Source: Janthinobacterium sp. Marseille (GTDB taxonomy: Bacteria; Pseudomonadota; Gammaproteobacteria; Burkholderiales; Burkholderiaceae_D). From it: a stretch of 64,000 nt of DNA. Position numbers and translations under genes: made by a program. This document shows, piece by piece, positions 42,889-52,102 of this stretch. The stretch covers positions 1,798,001-1,862,000 of the forward strand of contig NC_009659.1 of NCBI RefSeq assembly GCF_000013625.1, written 5' to 3'. Numbering within the stretch: the stretch's first letter is position 1; each line of letters opens with the position of its first letter. The notes beneath the pieces are model-generated. The model searched no databases and had not been told where the DNA came from. It worked only from the letters and a program-made list of their open reading frames with translations.

Positions 42889-45359
42889 TGGGCACAGGCT
42901 GCTATCACTGTGGTTTGGATATGCCGCCGGATGCGCATTGGAGTGTGCGGATAGACGGCGTCGATCGCGCGATGTGCTGTCCGGGTTGCGCAGCCGCGGC
43001 GCAAACCATCGTTGAGATGGGACTGGAAGACTATTACCGCAACCGTTCCGCCTTTTCAGCAAAAGTTGATGGCGCTGGCGCGCTGCCGCCAGAGTTGTTG
43101 CTCTACGATTTGCCGCAGGCACAAGAACAATTTGAACTGGATGGCGAGCATGCGGAAGCGACACTGACGCTGGAAGGCATACGCTGCGCCGCCTGCGTTT
43201 GGCTGATAGAACGCAGGCTCACACGTGTGCCCGGTGTACAGGCGGTGAACCTGAATGCGTCGACCGAACGCCTTTATGTACGTTGGAGCAAAGCGCTGTG
43301 CAAGCCCAGCGATATCCTGCAAGCAGTGCGTGATATCGGTTATCGCGCATATCCCTACGATGCGGCACGCCATGATGCGCAACTGCGCCGTGCAGGTAAA
43401 ACCTTATTCCGCCAGCTCTTCGTCGCCGGTCTTTCGATGATGCAAGTGATGATGTATGCGATACCCGCGTATCTCGCCGACGACGGTACGCTGGATACCG
43501 ATATGGCCGGCTTGATGCGCTGGGCCAGCCTGTTACTGACGATTCCTGCAGTTTGCTATTCGGCTTTGCCTTTCTTCCGCGGTGCGTATGCCAACCTGCG
43601 CCAGCGCGTGCTGGGTATGGATGTGCCGGTGGCGCTCGGCATCACCGCAGCTTTCGGCGCGAGTGTGGTCGCAGTGTGGCGCGGTAGCGGCGAAGTGTAT
43701 TTCGATTCGGTCACGATGTTTATTTTCCTGCTGCTATGCAGCCGTTACCTGGAATTGATCGCCAGGCGCAAGGCGGCAGGTGCGCTGGAAAAACTGCAGC
43801 ATGCCTTGCCGGCTTCAGCCGCACGCCTGACTGCCTATCCGGCCCAGCGTGAAGTGACCGTCGTAGCGGCAGCGGAATTGCGCGCTGGTGACTACATACT
43901 GGTCAAGCCGGGTGAAGCGATCCCGGCGGACGGCGAAATCGTGTCCGGTGAAACCTCGGTTGATATGTCCCTGCTGACAGGTGAAAGCGCAGCCTTGCGC
44001 AAACGCAAGGGCGATTACTTGCCGGGCGGTGCCATCAATATCGCACAAGCAGTGGTGCTGCGCGTCAGCAAGGTAGCGGCCGATAGTACGCTGGCAGCCT
44101 TGCTCAAACTGATAGAACGCGCCGGTAACGGCAAGCCGCGCATTGCGATGTGGGCCGATAGCGTGGCAAGCTGGTTTGTCGCCGCCTTGCTGCTGTTCGC
44201 GGTGGCGGTATTTGCCTTCTGGCAATGGCATGATGCGGCGCGCGCATGGCCGATTGCCATTGCGGTGCTGGTGGTTTCATGTCCGTGCGCCTTGTCGCTG
44301 GCGACGCCGACCGCGCTGGCTGCGGCCACCGACAGATTGGTGCGGCAGGGCGTACTGATAGTGCAGCCACATGTACTCGAAGTCTTGCATCGCACCACGC
44401 ATATCGTGTTCGATAAAACCGGCACACTGACAATCGGCAAACCGGCCTTGCACAAAGTGATTACCTTCGATGAGATGGAAGGCCCGGCCTGCCTGCAGTT
44501 TGCCGCTGCACTGGAAACCAATAGTGCACATCCGCTGGCGCAGGCGATTGTGGCAGCAGCCAACTCCACCCTGGTGGGCGCGGTCATCGCAGATGAAGTC
44601 GTGAGCCGGGCGGGGCAGGGCTTGGAAGGGCTGGTGGACGGCATACCGTATCGCCTCGGGAATGCCGCTTATGTCGCCGAACTTACCGGTCGACCTTTAA
44701 ATGACCGGGTACCGGCCGGCATGACACCGGTCTATCTGGGTTGCAGTGGTACATGGCTGGCGCGCTTTGATTTGTCGGATGCGATACGCAGCGATGCGCA
44801 GCAAGTCGTACGGCATTTCCAGAAACTCGGTAAAAATGTAATCCTCCTGAGCGGTGATCAGCAGGACGTTGCACAGTATGTCGGCGGCAAGCTGGGTATC
44901 AATGAAGTGCATGGAGCTTGCCTGCCGGAGCAGAAACTCGCGTTCGTACAGGCTTTGCAACAACAGGGCGCGATAGTGGCGATGGTGGGTGACGGCATCA
45001 ATGATGCAGCAGTGCTGCGCGCGGCCGATGTGTCATTCGCGATGGGTTCCGGGGCCGAGCTGGCACAGACACATGCGGATACCGTATTGCTGTCGCCACG
45101 CTTGTCTGCGATTGCAGATACGGCCGAGCTGGCTGCGCGTACGATGCGCATCATCCGGCAAAACCTGGCCTGGGCCAGTGTGTATAACCTGATAGCGATT
45201 CCTGCTGCAGCGATGGGCTGGATCAATCCATGGATGTCCGGTATCGGGATGTCGGTCAGTTCCGCGCTGGTAGTACTGAATGCCTTGCGCTTGCGTCGTG
45301 TGCAGCGCCTGAAGTTGCGTACCGGGCCGACGCATAGCCCGCATCCGCTGCGCGCATAG
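42888..45359 (+). CDS. ccoI: Copper-transporting P-type ATPase for cbb3 assembly
   Basis: An 823-residue P1B-type ATPase. An N-terminal zinc-ribbon-like part (CYHCGL ... CCPGC) precedes a heavy-metal domain with GIRCAACVWLIE. The membrane motif is CPCALSLATP (CPC), the phosphorylation site DKTGTLT and the hinge GDGINDAAVLRAADV. The N-terminal extension with CPGC is characteristic of CcoI/FixI. It delivers copper for the CuB centre of CcoN. The start overlaps the previous gene (TGATG), with GGAG seven bases upstream. ccoS follows after eight bases. Confidence 0.96.
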   Translation: MGTGCYHCGLDMPPDAHWSVRIDGVDRAMCCPGCAAAAQTIVEMGLEDYYRNRSAFSAKVDGAGALPPELLLYDLPQAQEQFELDGEHAEATLTLEGIRCAACVWLIERRLTRVPGVQAVNLNASTERLYVRWSKALCKPSDILQAVRDIGYRAYPYDAARHDAQLRRAGKTLFRQLFVAGLSMMQVMMYAIPAYLADDGTLDTDMAGLMRWASLLLTIPAVCYSALPFFRGAYANLRQRVLGMDVPVALGITAAFGASVVAVWRGSGEVYFDSVTMFIFLLLCSRYLELIARRKAAGALEKLQHALPASAARLTAYPAQREVTVVAAAELRAGDYILVKPGEAIPADGEIVSGETSVDMSLLTGESAALRKRKGDYLPGGAINIAQAVVLRVSKVAADSTLAALLKLIERAGNGKPRIAMWADSVASWFVAALLLFAVAVFAFWQWHDAARAWPIAIAVLVVSCPCALSLATPTALAAATDRLVRQGVLIVQPHVLEVLHRTTHIVFDKTGTLTIGKPALHKVITFDEMEGPACLQFAAALETNSAHPLAQAIVAAANSTLVGAVIADEVVSRAGQGLEGLVDGIPYRLGNAAYVAELTGRPLNDRVPAGMTPVYLGCSGTWLARFDLSDAIRSDAQQVVRHFQKLGKNVILLSGDQQDVAQYVGGKLGINEVHGACLPEQKLAFVQALQQQGAIVAMVGDGINDAAVLRAADVSFAMGSGAELAQTHADTVLLSPRLSAIADTAELAARTMRIIRQNLAWASVYNLIAIPAAAMGWINPWMSGIGMSVSSALVVLNALRLRRVQRLKLRTGPTHSPHPLRA

Positions 45360-45367
45360 GAGGATAA

Positions 45368-45520
45368 ATGGAAGCACTTTATCTTTTGATCCCGCTCAGT
45401 ACCGGCCTCGTATTCTTCGCGATCTGGCTCTTCTTCAAGGCTTCCGACAGTGGTCAATTCGAAGACTTGCAAGGACCCGCTGAACGCATCCTGCAGGATG
45501 ACGACAATACTGCGGATTGA
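45368..45520 (+). CDS. ccoS: cbb3-type oxidase assembly protein CcoS
   Basis: A 50-residue protein with one membrane helix: MEALYLLIPLSTGLVFFAIW, then LFFKASDSGQFEDL and an acidic tail ending LQDDDNTAD. The pattern IPLSxxxVxxAIWxFxWAxxxGQFDDLxxP is typical of CcoS, which is needed for haem insertion into the oxidase. GGAGGA precedes the ATG and overlaps the ccoI stop. The gene is short but well supported by position and sequence. Confidence 0.93.
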   Translation: MEALYLLIPLSTGLVFFAIWLFFKASDSGQFEDLQGPAERILQDDDNTAD

Positions 45521-45632
45521 AATTTGCGTTTCTCCTGATTGATACACGCTTGTCATCAGTTTTACTGATACAAAAAATCGCAATGCAACCCGCAACACAA
45601 ACACCACACTGAATCCACTGTTTGCCGTCTGT

Positions 45633-45646
45633 TTGATGCAAATCAA
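45633..45646. promoter_or_regulatory. Perfect FNR box upstream of ccoN
   Basis: TTGAT-GCAA-ATCAA is an exact FNR half-site pair, 63 bases upstream of the ccoN start and consistent with class II activation. Confidence 0.9.
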
Positions 45647-45708
45647 AACGACTATGCCTGCTGCCACTTACTCTCTAGCCATAGTAAGTTCAAATAAGGG
45701 AGTGGTCA

Positions 45709-47133
45709 GTGGATACAGCACTAAATTACAACTACAAGGTCGTCAGGCAATTCGCGATCGCGACAGTTGTGTGGGGCGTGATCGGGATGCTGGTAGGTGT
45801 CTTCATCGCGGCGCAACTGGCGTGGCCGGCGCTGAATTTTGATATTGCCTGGTTGAGTTATGGACGCTTGCGTCCACTGCACACGAATGGCGTGATTTTC
45901 GCCTTCGGTATCTGCGGCCTGTTCGCAACTTCGTATTACGTGGTGCAGCGTACCTGCCAGGTGCGCCTGTCCTCCGACAAGCTGGCGGCATTCACTTTCT
46001 GGGGCTGGCAACTGGTGCTGGTGCTGGCCGTGATTACCTTGCCGATGGGCTGGACCCGCGGCAAGGAATACGCCGAACTGGAATGGCCGATTGCAATCCT
46101 GATCACCATCGTCTGGGTCGCTTATGCAGTGGTCTTCTTCGGTACGCTGATCAAGCGCAAGGTACAACACATCTATGTCGCCAACTGGTTCTTCGGCGCA
46201 TACATCATTGCGGTCGCCTTGCTGCACATCGTCAACGGTGCCGTGATGCCGGCCTCGCTCGGCAAGTCCTATTCGGCCTATGCCGGTGTGCAGGATGCGA
46301 TGATCCAGTGGTGGTACGGTCATAATGCGGTCGGCTTCATCCTGACCGCCGGTTACCTCGGCATGGTGTACTACTTCATTCCGAAACAGGCGGAACGTCC
46401 GGTGTATTCCTACCGTCTCTCCATCGTCCACTTCTGGGCGCTGATCTTCACTTATATGTGGGCGGGCCCGCATCATTTGCATTACACCGCCTTGCCTGAC
46501 TGGACCCAGTCGATCGGCATGGTGTTTTCGCTGATCCTGTTGGCACCGTCATGGGGCGGCATGATCAACGGCATGATGACTCTGTCCGGTGCGTGGCACA
46601 AACTGCGCTCCGATCCTATCCTCAAATTCCTCATCGTTTCGCTGTCCTTCTACGGCATCGCTACCTTTGAAGGTCCGATGATGTCGATCAAGACCGTCAA
46701 TGCGCTCTCGCATTACACCGACTGGACCATCGGCCATGTACACGCCGGAGCCCTCGGCTGGGTCGGTTTCATCACCATGGGTTCGATCTACTACCTGATC
46801 CCGCGCCTGTCCGGCAAGAAGCAGATGTGGAGCACCAACCTGATCGAATTGCACTTCTGGGTCGCGACCATCGGCATCGTGCTGTACATCGCTTCGATGT
46901 GGATTGCCGGTGTGATGCAGGGCCTGATGTGGCGCGCAGTCAATCCGGACGGCACGCTGACCTACACCTTCGTCGAAAGCGTGAAGGCGACCTATCCCTA
47001 CTACGTGATCCGTTTCACCGGTGGTGCGCTTTACCTGGGTGGCATGTTGCTGATGGCTTACAACACCTTCATGACCATGCGTGACGGCGAGGCGGTTGCC
47101 GCGCGCATCCCGGCCGTCGCGGCGCACGCTTGA
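45709..47133 (+). CDS. ccoN: cbb3-type cytochrome c oxidase subunit I
   Basis: A 474-residue catalytic subunit with about twelve helices carrying haem b, haem b3 and CuB. The helices include [20 protein letters not shown] (haem ligand), [39 protein letters not shown] text with two further histidines, and [17 protein letters not shown], covering the conserved His ligands. GTG 45709 is used, with AAGGGAG six bases upstream. It starts the structural operon ccoNOQP with an FNR box ahead. Confidence 0.97.
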   Translation: MDTALNYNYKVVRQFAIATVVWGVIGMLVGVFIAAQLAWPALNFDIAWLSYGRLRPLHTNGVIFAFGICGLFATSYYVVQRTCQVRLSSDKLAAFTFWGWQLVLVLAVITLPMGWTRGKEYAELEWPIAILITIVWVAYAVVFFGTLIKRKVQHIYVANWFFGAYIIAVALLHIVNGAVMPASLGKSYSAYAGVQDAMIQWWYGHNAVGFILTAGYLGMVYYFIPKQAERPVYSYRLSIVHFWALIFTYMWAGPHHLHYTALPDWTQSIGMVFSLILLAPSWGGMINGMMTLSGAWHKLRSDPILKFLIVSLSFYGIATFEGPMMSIKTVNALSHYTDWTIGHVHAGALGWVGFITMGSIYYLIPRLSGKKQMWSTNLIELHFWVATIGIVLYIASMWIAGVMQGLMWRAVNPDGTLTYTFVESVKATYPYYVIRFTGGALYLGGMLLMAYNTFMTMRDGEAVAARIPAVAAHA

Positions 47134-47157
47134 AATATGAGATCACAGGAGCATTGA

Positions 47158-47772
47158 ATGAAATTTTCCCATGAGTGGATTGAAAAGAATCCCTGGCTAT
47201 TGATTGCACTGGTGACGCTGGTGGTCAGCGTCGGTGGTGCGGTTGAAATCGTGCCATTGTTTTTCCAGAAATCGACCACCGAACCGGTGGCGGGCCTGAA
47301 ACCGTATTCAGCTTTACGGCTGGCCGGACGCGATGTTTACACCCGTGAAGGTTGCTACAACTGCCATTCACAAATGATCCGTCCTTTCCGCGCCGAGACC
47401 GAACGCTACGGTCATTACTCGGTAGCCGGTGAGTTCGTCTATGACCGGCCGTTCCAGTGGGGTTCGAAGCGTACCGGTCCGGACCTGGCACGGGTAGGCG
47501 GTCGCTACAGCGACGAATGGCATCGCACGCATCTGGATCGTCCGCGTGACCTGGTGCCGGAATCGAATATGCCGGGCTATCCATGGCTGGTAAAAACCAA
47601 ACTGGTGCCGAATGACATCATGCCGCGCATGCGTGCCTTGCAACGCCTGGGCGTGCCGTATACGGATGAAGAAATCAAGGCCGCACCAGCCGAGCTGGAC
47701 GGCAAGACGGAGCAGGATGCACTGGTTGCATACCTGCAGGGATTGGGCATTTTGATCAAGGCGAGACGCTAA
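47158..47772 (+). CDS. ccoO: cbb3-type cytochrome c oxidase subunit II (mono-haem)
   Basis: A 204-residue membrane-anchored cytochrome c. One N-terminal helix (residues about 13-35, beginning [20 protein letters not shown]) and a periplasmic part with the haem-binding GCYNCHSQM, distal Met region NMPGYPWL and [12 protein letters not shown]. Second gene of the ccoNOQP operon, starting 24 bases after ccoN. Confidence 0.97.
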   Translation: MKFSHEWIEKNPWLLIALVTLVVSVGGAVEIVPLFFQKSTTEPVAGLKPYSALRLAGRDVYTREGCYNCHSQMIRPFRAETERYGHYSVAGEFVYDRPFQWGSKRTGPDLARVGGRYSDEWHRTHLDRPRDLVPESNMPGYPWLVKTKLVPNDIMPRMRALQRLGVPYTDEEIKAAPAELDGKTEQDALVAYLQGLGILIKARR

Positions 47773-47774
47773 TC

Positions 47775-47957
47775 ATGACACTAGCCAATATCACCATAGA
47801 TGCCAGCAGCATCGTCACCGTAGTCAGCTTCCTGACTTTTCTCGGCATCCTTGCCTGGACCTTCATCCTGCATCGCGATAGCGATTTTGCGGTAGCGGCA
47901 CGTGCGCCGTTTGCTGATGAAGAAGATATGGAACAGCAGGAGAACAAGCATGGCTGA
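47775..47957 (+). CDS. ccoQ: cbb3-type oxidase subunit IV
   Basis: A 60-residue single-helix membrane protein (SSIVTVVSFLTFLGILAWTF), then basic HRD residues and an acidic tail (FADEEDMEQQENKHG), as expected for CcoQ. It starts two bases after ccoO and overlaps the ccoP start by eight bases. Confidence 0.9.
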   Translation: MTLANITIDASSIVTVVSFLTFLGILAWTFILHRDSDFAVAARAPFADEEDMEQQENKHG

Positions 47958-48894
47958 TTTCACCAACGGCTTCTGGGATATCTACATCGCGGTACTGACG
48001 CTGCTCGGCATTGCCGGTTGCGGGCTGCTGCTGTGGTCGCAATCCAAAGTAAAAATCAAGGTTGATGCCGAAACCGGCCGCGCCACCGAAACCACCGGCC
48101 ACGTCTGGGATGAAAACCTGACCGAGCTGAATACACCCATGCCGCGCTGGTGGATGTGGCTGTTCTACCTGACCATCGTGTTCGGCCTCGCTTACCTGGT
48201 GCTATATCCCGGACTCGGCAGTTATGCCGGCAAGCTCGGCTGGCAGTCGACCGGCGCTTACGAAAATGAATTGAAGAAGGCCGATGCCGAATACGGTCCC
48301 TTGTTTGCCAAATACCAGCAACAGGACTTGAAAGCAGTGGCGGCTGACCCACAAGCGCAAGCAATAGGCGAACGCCTGTTCCTGAACTATTGCGCGCAAT
48401 GCCACGGTTCGGATGCACGCGGCAACAAGGGCTTTCCGAACCTGACGGACAAGGACTGGTTATACGGCGGCGAGCCTGAAATCATCAAGACCAGCATCCT
48501 GCACGGCCGGCATGGCGTGATGCCGCCAATGGCTGCTGCGCTGGGTGGCGACAAGGATGTGGAAAATGTCGCGCATTACGTGCTCAGCCTGTCCGGCAGC
48601 ACCGCCGATCCGATCAAGGTGGTATTCGGTAAGCCGAAGTTTGCAGCTGCTTGCGCCGCCTGTCATGGCATAGATGGCAAGGGTAACCAGGCACTCGGTG
48701 CACCCAACCTGAGCGACAGGATCTGGCTGCATGGCGGCGGTGCCAACGCGATCATGGAAACGATACGCAAAGGCCGTGACAACAGTATGCCGCCGTTCGA
48801 GGAATTCCTCGGTGATGCAAAAGTACATGTACTCGCAGCCTATGTATGGAGTTTGTCGAACGCTGAAAAGGTTGAGGCTGCCGCGAAGCAATGA
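47950..48894 (+). CDS. ccoP: cbb3-type cytochrome c oxidase subunit III (di-haem)
   Basis: A 314-residue di-haem cytochrome c. An N-terminal double-helix anchor (residues about 8-32 and 60-80), then two cytochrome domains with CAQCHG and CAACHG haem motifs and distal methionines in VMPPM and SMPPF. ATG 47950 lies inside the ccoQ end (8-base overlap). The protein carries electrons from soluble cytochrome c to CcoO/CcoN. Confidence 0.97.
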   Translation: MADFTNGFWDIYIAVLTLLGIAGCGLLLWSQSKVKIKVDAETGRATETTGHVWDENLTELNTPMPRWWMWLFYLTIVFGLAYLVLYPGLGSYAGKLGWQSTGAYENELKKADAEYGPLFAKYQQQDLKAVAADPQAQAIGERLFLNYCAQCHGSDARGNKGFPNLTDKDWLYGGEPEIIKTSILHGRHGVMPPMAAALGGDKDVENVAHYVLSLSGSTADPIKVVFGKPKFAAACAACHGIDGKGNQALGAPNLSDRIWLHGGGANAIMETIRKGRDNSMPPFEEFLGDAKVHVLAAYVWSLSNAEKVEAAAKQ

Positions 48895-48912
48895 TGAAGT
48901 AATGGAATCAGC

Positions 48913-50313
48913 ATGAAAAACAGCAAGCCGGAAGTCTCTGTCATCAAGATGTATGCAGCACGTGAAGAGATTTATCCGCGTGAGACCAAGGGACGCTATG
49001 CCAGCCTGCGCTGGCTGTGCGTGTGGCTGACGCAACTGGCCTTCTACGGTTTGCCGTGGTTGAGCTGGAATGGTCGGCAAGCCTTGCTGTTCGACCTCGC
49101 GGCGCGCAAGTTCTATATCTTCGGCATCGTCTTGTGGCCGCAAGATTTCATTTACCTGGCCGCCTTGCTCATCATTTGCGCCTACCTGCTGTTCCTTGCC
49201 ACGGCGATAGCAGGGCGTGTCTGGTGCGGCTTCTCCTGTCCGCAAACCGTCTACACCGAGATCTTCCTGTGGATAGAGCGCGTGATCGAAGGCAAGCGCA
49301 GTGCGCGCATGCGACTCGACAAGCAGCCGGCATCCTTCGCCAAGCTGGCGAAGAAAACCGCCAAGCATATGGCCTGGGGTGCAGTTGCCTTGTGGACCGG
49401 TTTCACCTTCGTCGGCTACTTCACGCCGATCAGGGAATTGGCGTTGCAAGTCGTGGCATTGACGCTGGGACCGTGGCAAATGTTCTGGGTGCTGTTTTAT
49501 TCATTTGCTACCTACGGCAATGCCGGCTGGTTGCGCGAACAAGTGTGTAAATACATGTGTCCGTACGCACGCTTCCAGAGTTCGATGTTCGACAAGGACT
49601 CCCTGATCATCAGCTATGACAGGAAACGTGGTGAACCGCGTGGCATGTCGAACAAGCATAGTGCAGCCGCTGGCCTCAGTTTCGGTGCCTGTATCGATTG
49701 TTCGATGTGCGTGCAGGTTTGCCCGGTGGGCATCGATATCCGCGATGGCTTGCAGTATGAGTGCATAGGCTGTGCCGCCTGTGTCGACGCCTGCAACTCG
49801 GTGATGGACAAGATAGGTTCGGCGCGCGGCCTGGTTCGCTATACGACCGACAATGCGCTGGCGAATAATTTGTCGGTCAAAGAGGTTCGGCGTCGCGCCT
49901 TACGACCACGCGTATTGATATACGGCGCGATCCTGGCGGCGATCATCATTGTCTTTTTCACTGCGCTGACCATGCGCACGCCGCTCAAGCTGGATGTGAT
50001 CCGTGACCGTGGTGCGATGGGGCGCGAAGTCGAAGACGGCATGATAGAGAACGTCTACCGCCTGCAAATCATGAACACCTCGGAGCAGGCGCATCAATAC
50101 AAGATCAGCGTTTCCGGCATTGAGTCGCTGGAATTGGCGACGCCGGATGAAGTGCGCCTGCAAGGAACCGAAACCCGTGCGGTACCGGTACGGGTGAGGG
50201 TGGCGGCAGGTCACGGCGAGCCAGGTTCGAATGAAATCAGTTTCAGCCTGCAGGCACTTGATGACGCAGGCCTGCATGTAACAGAACACGCAGTATTTTT
50301 TGTACCGCGTTGA
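48913..50313 (+). CDS. ccoG: cbb3 oxidase assembly ferredoxin-type protein CcoG
   Basis: A 466-residue membrane iron-sulphur protein (RdxA/CcoG), thought to reduce copper for oxidase assembly. Membrane helices at about 35-60, 82-100, 150-185 and 335-355 surround two cluster motifs: WCGFSCPQTVYTEIF plus CKYMCPYARFQS and CIDCSMCVQVCPVGID followed by CIGCAACVDACN. The C-terminal periplasmic part is an Ig-like domain. It follows ccoP by 18 bases and overlaps the long form of ccoH. Confidence 0.95.
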   Translation: MKNSKPEVSVIKMYAAREEIYPRETKGRYASLRWLCVWLTQLAFYGLPWLSWNGRQALLFDLAARKFYIFGIVLWPQDFIYLAALLIICAYLLFLATAIAGRVWCGFSCPQTVYTEIFLWIERVIEGKRSARMRLDKQPASFAKLAKKTAKHMAWGAVALWTGFTFVGYFTPIRELALQVVALTLGPWQMFWVLFYSFATYGNAGWLREQVCKYMCPYARFQSSMFDKDSLIISYDRKRGEPRGMSNKHSAAAGLSFGACIDCSMCVQVCPVGIDIRDGLQYECIGCAACVDACNSVMDKIGSARGLVRYTTDNALANNLSVKEVRRRALRPRVLIYGAILAAIIIVFFTALTMRTPLKLDVIRDRGAMGREVEDGMIENVYRLQIMNTSEQAHQYKISVSGIESLELATPDEVRLQGTETRAVPVRVRVAAGHGEPGSNEISFSLQALDDAGLHVTEHAVFFVPR

Positions 50314-50333
50314 AGCCAACAAAAGGAAAACAT

Positions 50334-50873
50334 ATGCCAGCACGTTCAGCAGTACTCAATCGTATTCCTGATGAAGCGCCGTGGTACAAGCATCGCTGGC
50401 CATGGCTTTTGATGTTGGGACCTTTTACTGTCGTTATAGCCGGCATCTTCACAATCTGGATTGCGGTGACGCAACAGGATGCGCTGGTCGTCGATGACTA
50501 TTACAAGCAAGGCAAGGCGATTAACCAGGACTTGCGCCGTGATCGTGTCGCAAGCAACCTGGGTATGCATTTCAGTGCTTACTACGATACCGATCAGCAG
50601 AAGCTAATCGGCAATGTCAGCAGTGATGCGCGACAAGCGATAGGCGATATCAGTTTGCGCCTGATCCATGCGACCTTGCCGGAAAAAGACATTTCGCTGT
50701 CTGCGAAAGCCGATGCCGGCGGACGCTTTGAAATCAGCTTGCCGGAGCTGACATCGGGACGCTGGCAAGTATGGATAGAGAACCGGCAACGCGATTGGCG
50801 TCTGGGCGGTGTGTGGTTATGGCCGGCACAGAAAAATCTCATACTTGATGCCGACCTAAACACCCAAAACTGA
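50334..50873 (+). CDS. ccoH: FixH-family cbb3 assembly protein
   Basis: A 179-residue protein with one membrane helix (LLMLGPFTVVIAGIFTIWIA, then AVTQQDALVVDDYYKQGKAI) and a periplasmic FixH-type domain ending WLWPAQKNLILDADLN. Family members help assemble the oxidase. ATG 50334 is chosen because AAGGAAAA precedes it; a TTG at 50310 overlapping ccoG is less likely. It is the last gene before tandem hairpins. Confidence 0.9.
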   Translation: MPARSAVLNRIPDEAPWYKHRWPWLLMLGPFTVVIAGIFTIWIAVTQQDALVVDDYYKQGKAINQDLRRDRVASNLGMHFSAYYDTDQQKLIGNVSSDARQAIGDISLRLIHATLPEKDISLSAKADAGGRFEISLPELTSGRWQVWIENRQRDWRLGGVWLWPAQKNLILDADLNTQN

Positions 50874-50888
50874 TCTTTATCGCGGCAG

Positions 50889-50909
50889 GCCGCGCCTTGT
50901 GCGGCTTTT
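50889..50909 (+). terminator. First terminator of the cco operon
   Basis: GCCGC and GCGGC pair around a seven-base loop and are followed by TTTT. Confidence 0.7.
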
Positions 50910-50936
50910 AACTACTAATGAATTCATAGTAGCCGG

Positions 50937-50960
50937 AGGCCGTTGGTGCGGCCTGTTTTT
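50937..50960 (+). terminator. Second terminator of the cco operon
   Basis: AGGCCG and CGGCCT form a stem with a six-base loop, followed by GTTTTT. Between the two terminators an AT-rich palindrome (CTACTA...TAGTAG, 50912-50932) is also seen. Confidence 0.8.
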
Positions 50961-51256
50961 ATTACCCATTCTTGTATTGATACTCTGCGACACCTTCTGA
51001 AAAGTTCTGACACGCCGGCTATCGATATGGCTGTGATATAGCGTCAGAAAAATCAACTTTCACACCTCATCCTGTTTGTGATATTGCGCAAAAATTACGC
51101 GGATAGGATTTGTCTTGAAGTCCGGAGAGCGATGAAATTCCGGGCCTTCTCTCCATTACAGTACCTCCACTATTAAAAAACGAATGATTGTTCTAAGAAG
51201 TCTGGAACACATTCAACACGCACTTTTTGGTGTGCAAATTATGGTGAGGTTTGTAT
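50961..51256. other. Intergenic region upstream of the AraC-type gene
   Basis: About 300 bases without a gene. It must hold the promoter for the AraC-type regulator; I see no certain motif, only loosely repetitive AT-rich sequence. Confidence 0.4.
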
Positions 51257-51703
51257 ATGAATTTCTTTGTTAGTGAACATATTGAGTCTCAGGAAAAGGT
51301 GCTTGTCCCTGCGCAGTACGTCTGTACCACTGCTGTTCCGGTGCACAAGCGTGTGCCCCTGTCCAATGCGCAAATGGATAAGGTGTGCGGCTATCTCGCC
51401 GGCCATTTGAATGGCCGCATGCGGGTCGCCGGGCTGGCGGCGCTAATAGGAATGGGACGTACCAGTTTCTTCGAACGCTTCACGATGACGGCAAACATGA
51501 CGCCGAACCAGTATCTGCAGTTCCTGCGCATTGAAAAAGCCAAGGAACTGATGCGTGATCCGCGGTTCACGTTGCTGGATATTGCATTTTCCTGCGGTTA
51601 TTCCGATCAGTCGCACCTGACGCGTTTCTTTAAACGTTATGTCGGCGTATCACCCGGACACTATCGACGTGAGGTCTTGTCGCAACAATATCCGGGGCAA
51701 TAA
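51257..51703 (+). CDS. AraC-family regulator consisting of the DNA-binding domain only
   Basis: A 148-residue protein. The N-terminal 45 residues are a short unassigned region, and residues about 45-140 form the double helix-turn-helix of AraC proteins (NGRMRVAGLAALIGMGRTSF, then PNQYLQFLRIEKAKELMRDP and FSCGYSDQSHLTRFFKRYVG). No ligand-binding domain is present, so activity must be set by its amount or by a partner. GGTGAGG lies six bases before ATG 51257. It precedes a large autotransporter by 400 bases on the same strand and may control it. Confidence 0.9.
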   Translation: MNFFVSEHIESQEKVLVPAQYVCTTAVPVHKRVPLSNAQMDKVCGYLAGHLNGRMRVAGLAALIGMGRTSFFERFTMTANMTPNQYLQFLRIEKAKELMRDPRFTLLDIAFSCGYSDQSHLTRFFKRYVGVSPGHYRREVLSQQYPGQ

Positions 51704-52048
51704 ATGTATCGGGCAGATGCGCCGTGCAGCTGACACATGAATATGTCCAAAATTATTGGATGATCATGCAAGGAAAGAACGATAGTGCAATCATTGCTGC
51801 ATGGGATTGCGCACAATGGGCTTCCATTCAAGCCCTTGTTCTACTCAATGCTTAGCGTTAAACCCTTTCCTCATATATCCCTGCGCCATTCAGAAATCAG
51901 GGACGCATTAGCCGACTGGTTCGCCTGACGGACAACGATGGATAGCCGCTTAGGTCGGCCCGGGCAGGCTGGATGGTGCTGATCCAGAACCACATATTTC
52001 AATTCAAGCCACTGCAAACATGAGACGCCGACCGGTCGGTGTCCGGTT
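51704..52048. other. Leader/intergenic region before the second autotransporter
   Basis: No gene is supported. It contains a perfect 12-bp palindrome CCGACCGGTCGG (52028-52039), GC-rich dyads around 51950-51970 and the hairpin described at 52049. Confidence 0.5.
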
Positions 52049-52074
52049 CCGCACATTTAGCAATAAATGTGCGG
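52049..52074 (+). promoter_or_regulatory. Strong leader hairpin with GCAA tetraloop before the autotransporter
   Basis: CCGCACATTTA and TAAATGTGCGG form an uninterrupted 11-bp stem closed by a GNRA-type GCAA loop. A T-rich stretch (CTTTTGTCTTTT) follows ten bases later, just before the start codon at 52103. It could attenuate transcription or protect the message. Confidence 0.6.
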
Positions 52075-52102
52075 GGGTTGCGCTTTTGTCTTTTAAAAAA
52101 TC

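Noticed and set aside
51871..52056. A 61-codon minus-strand frame in the autotransporter leader
   Set aside because: No ribosome site, no recognised motif, and it overlaps palindromes that better explain the region.
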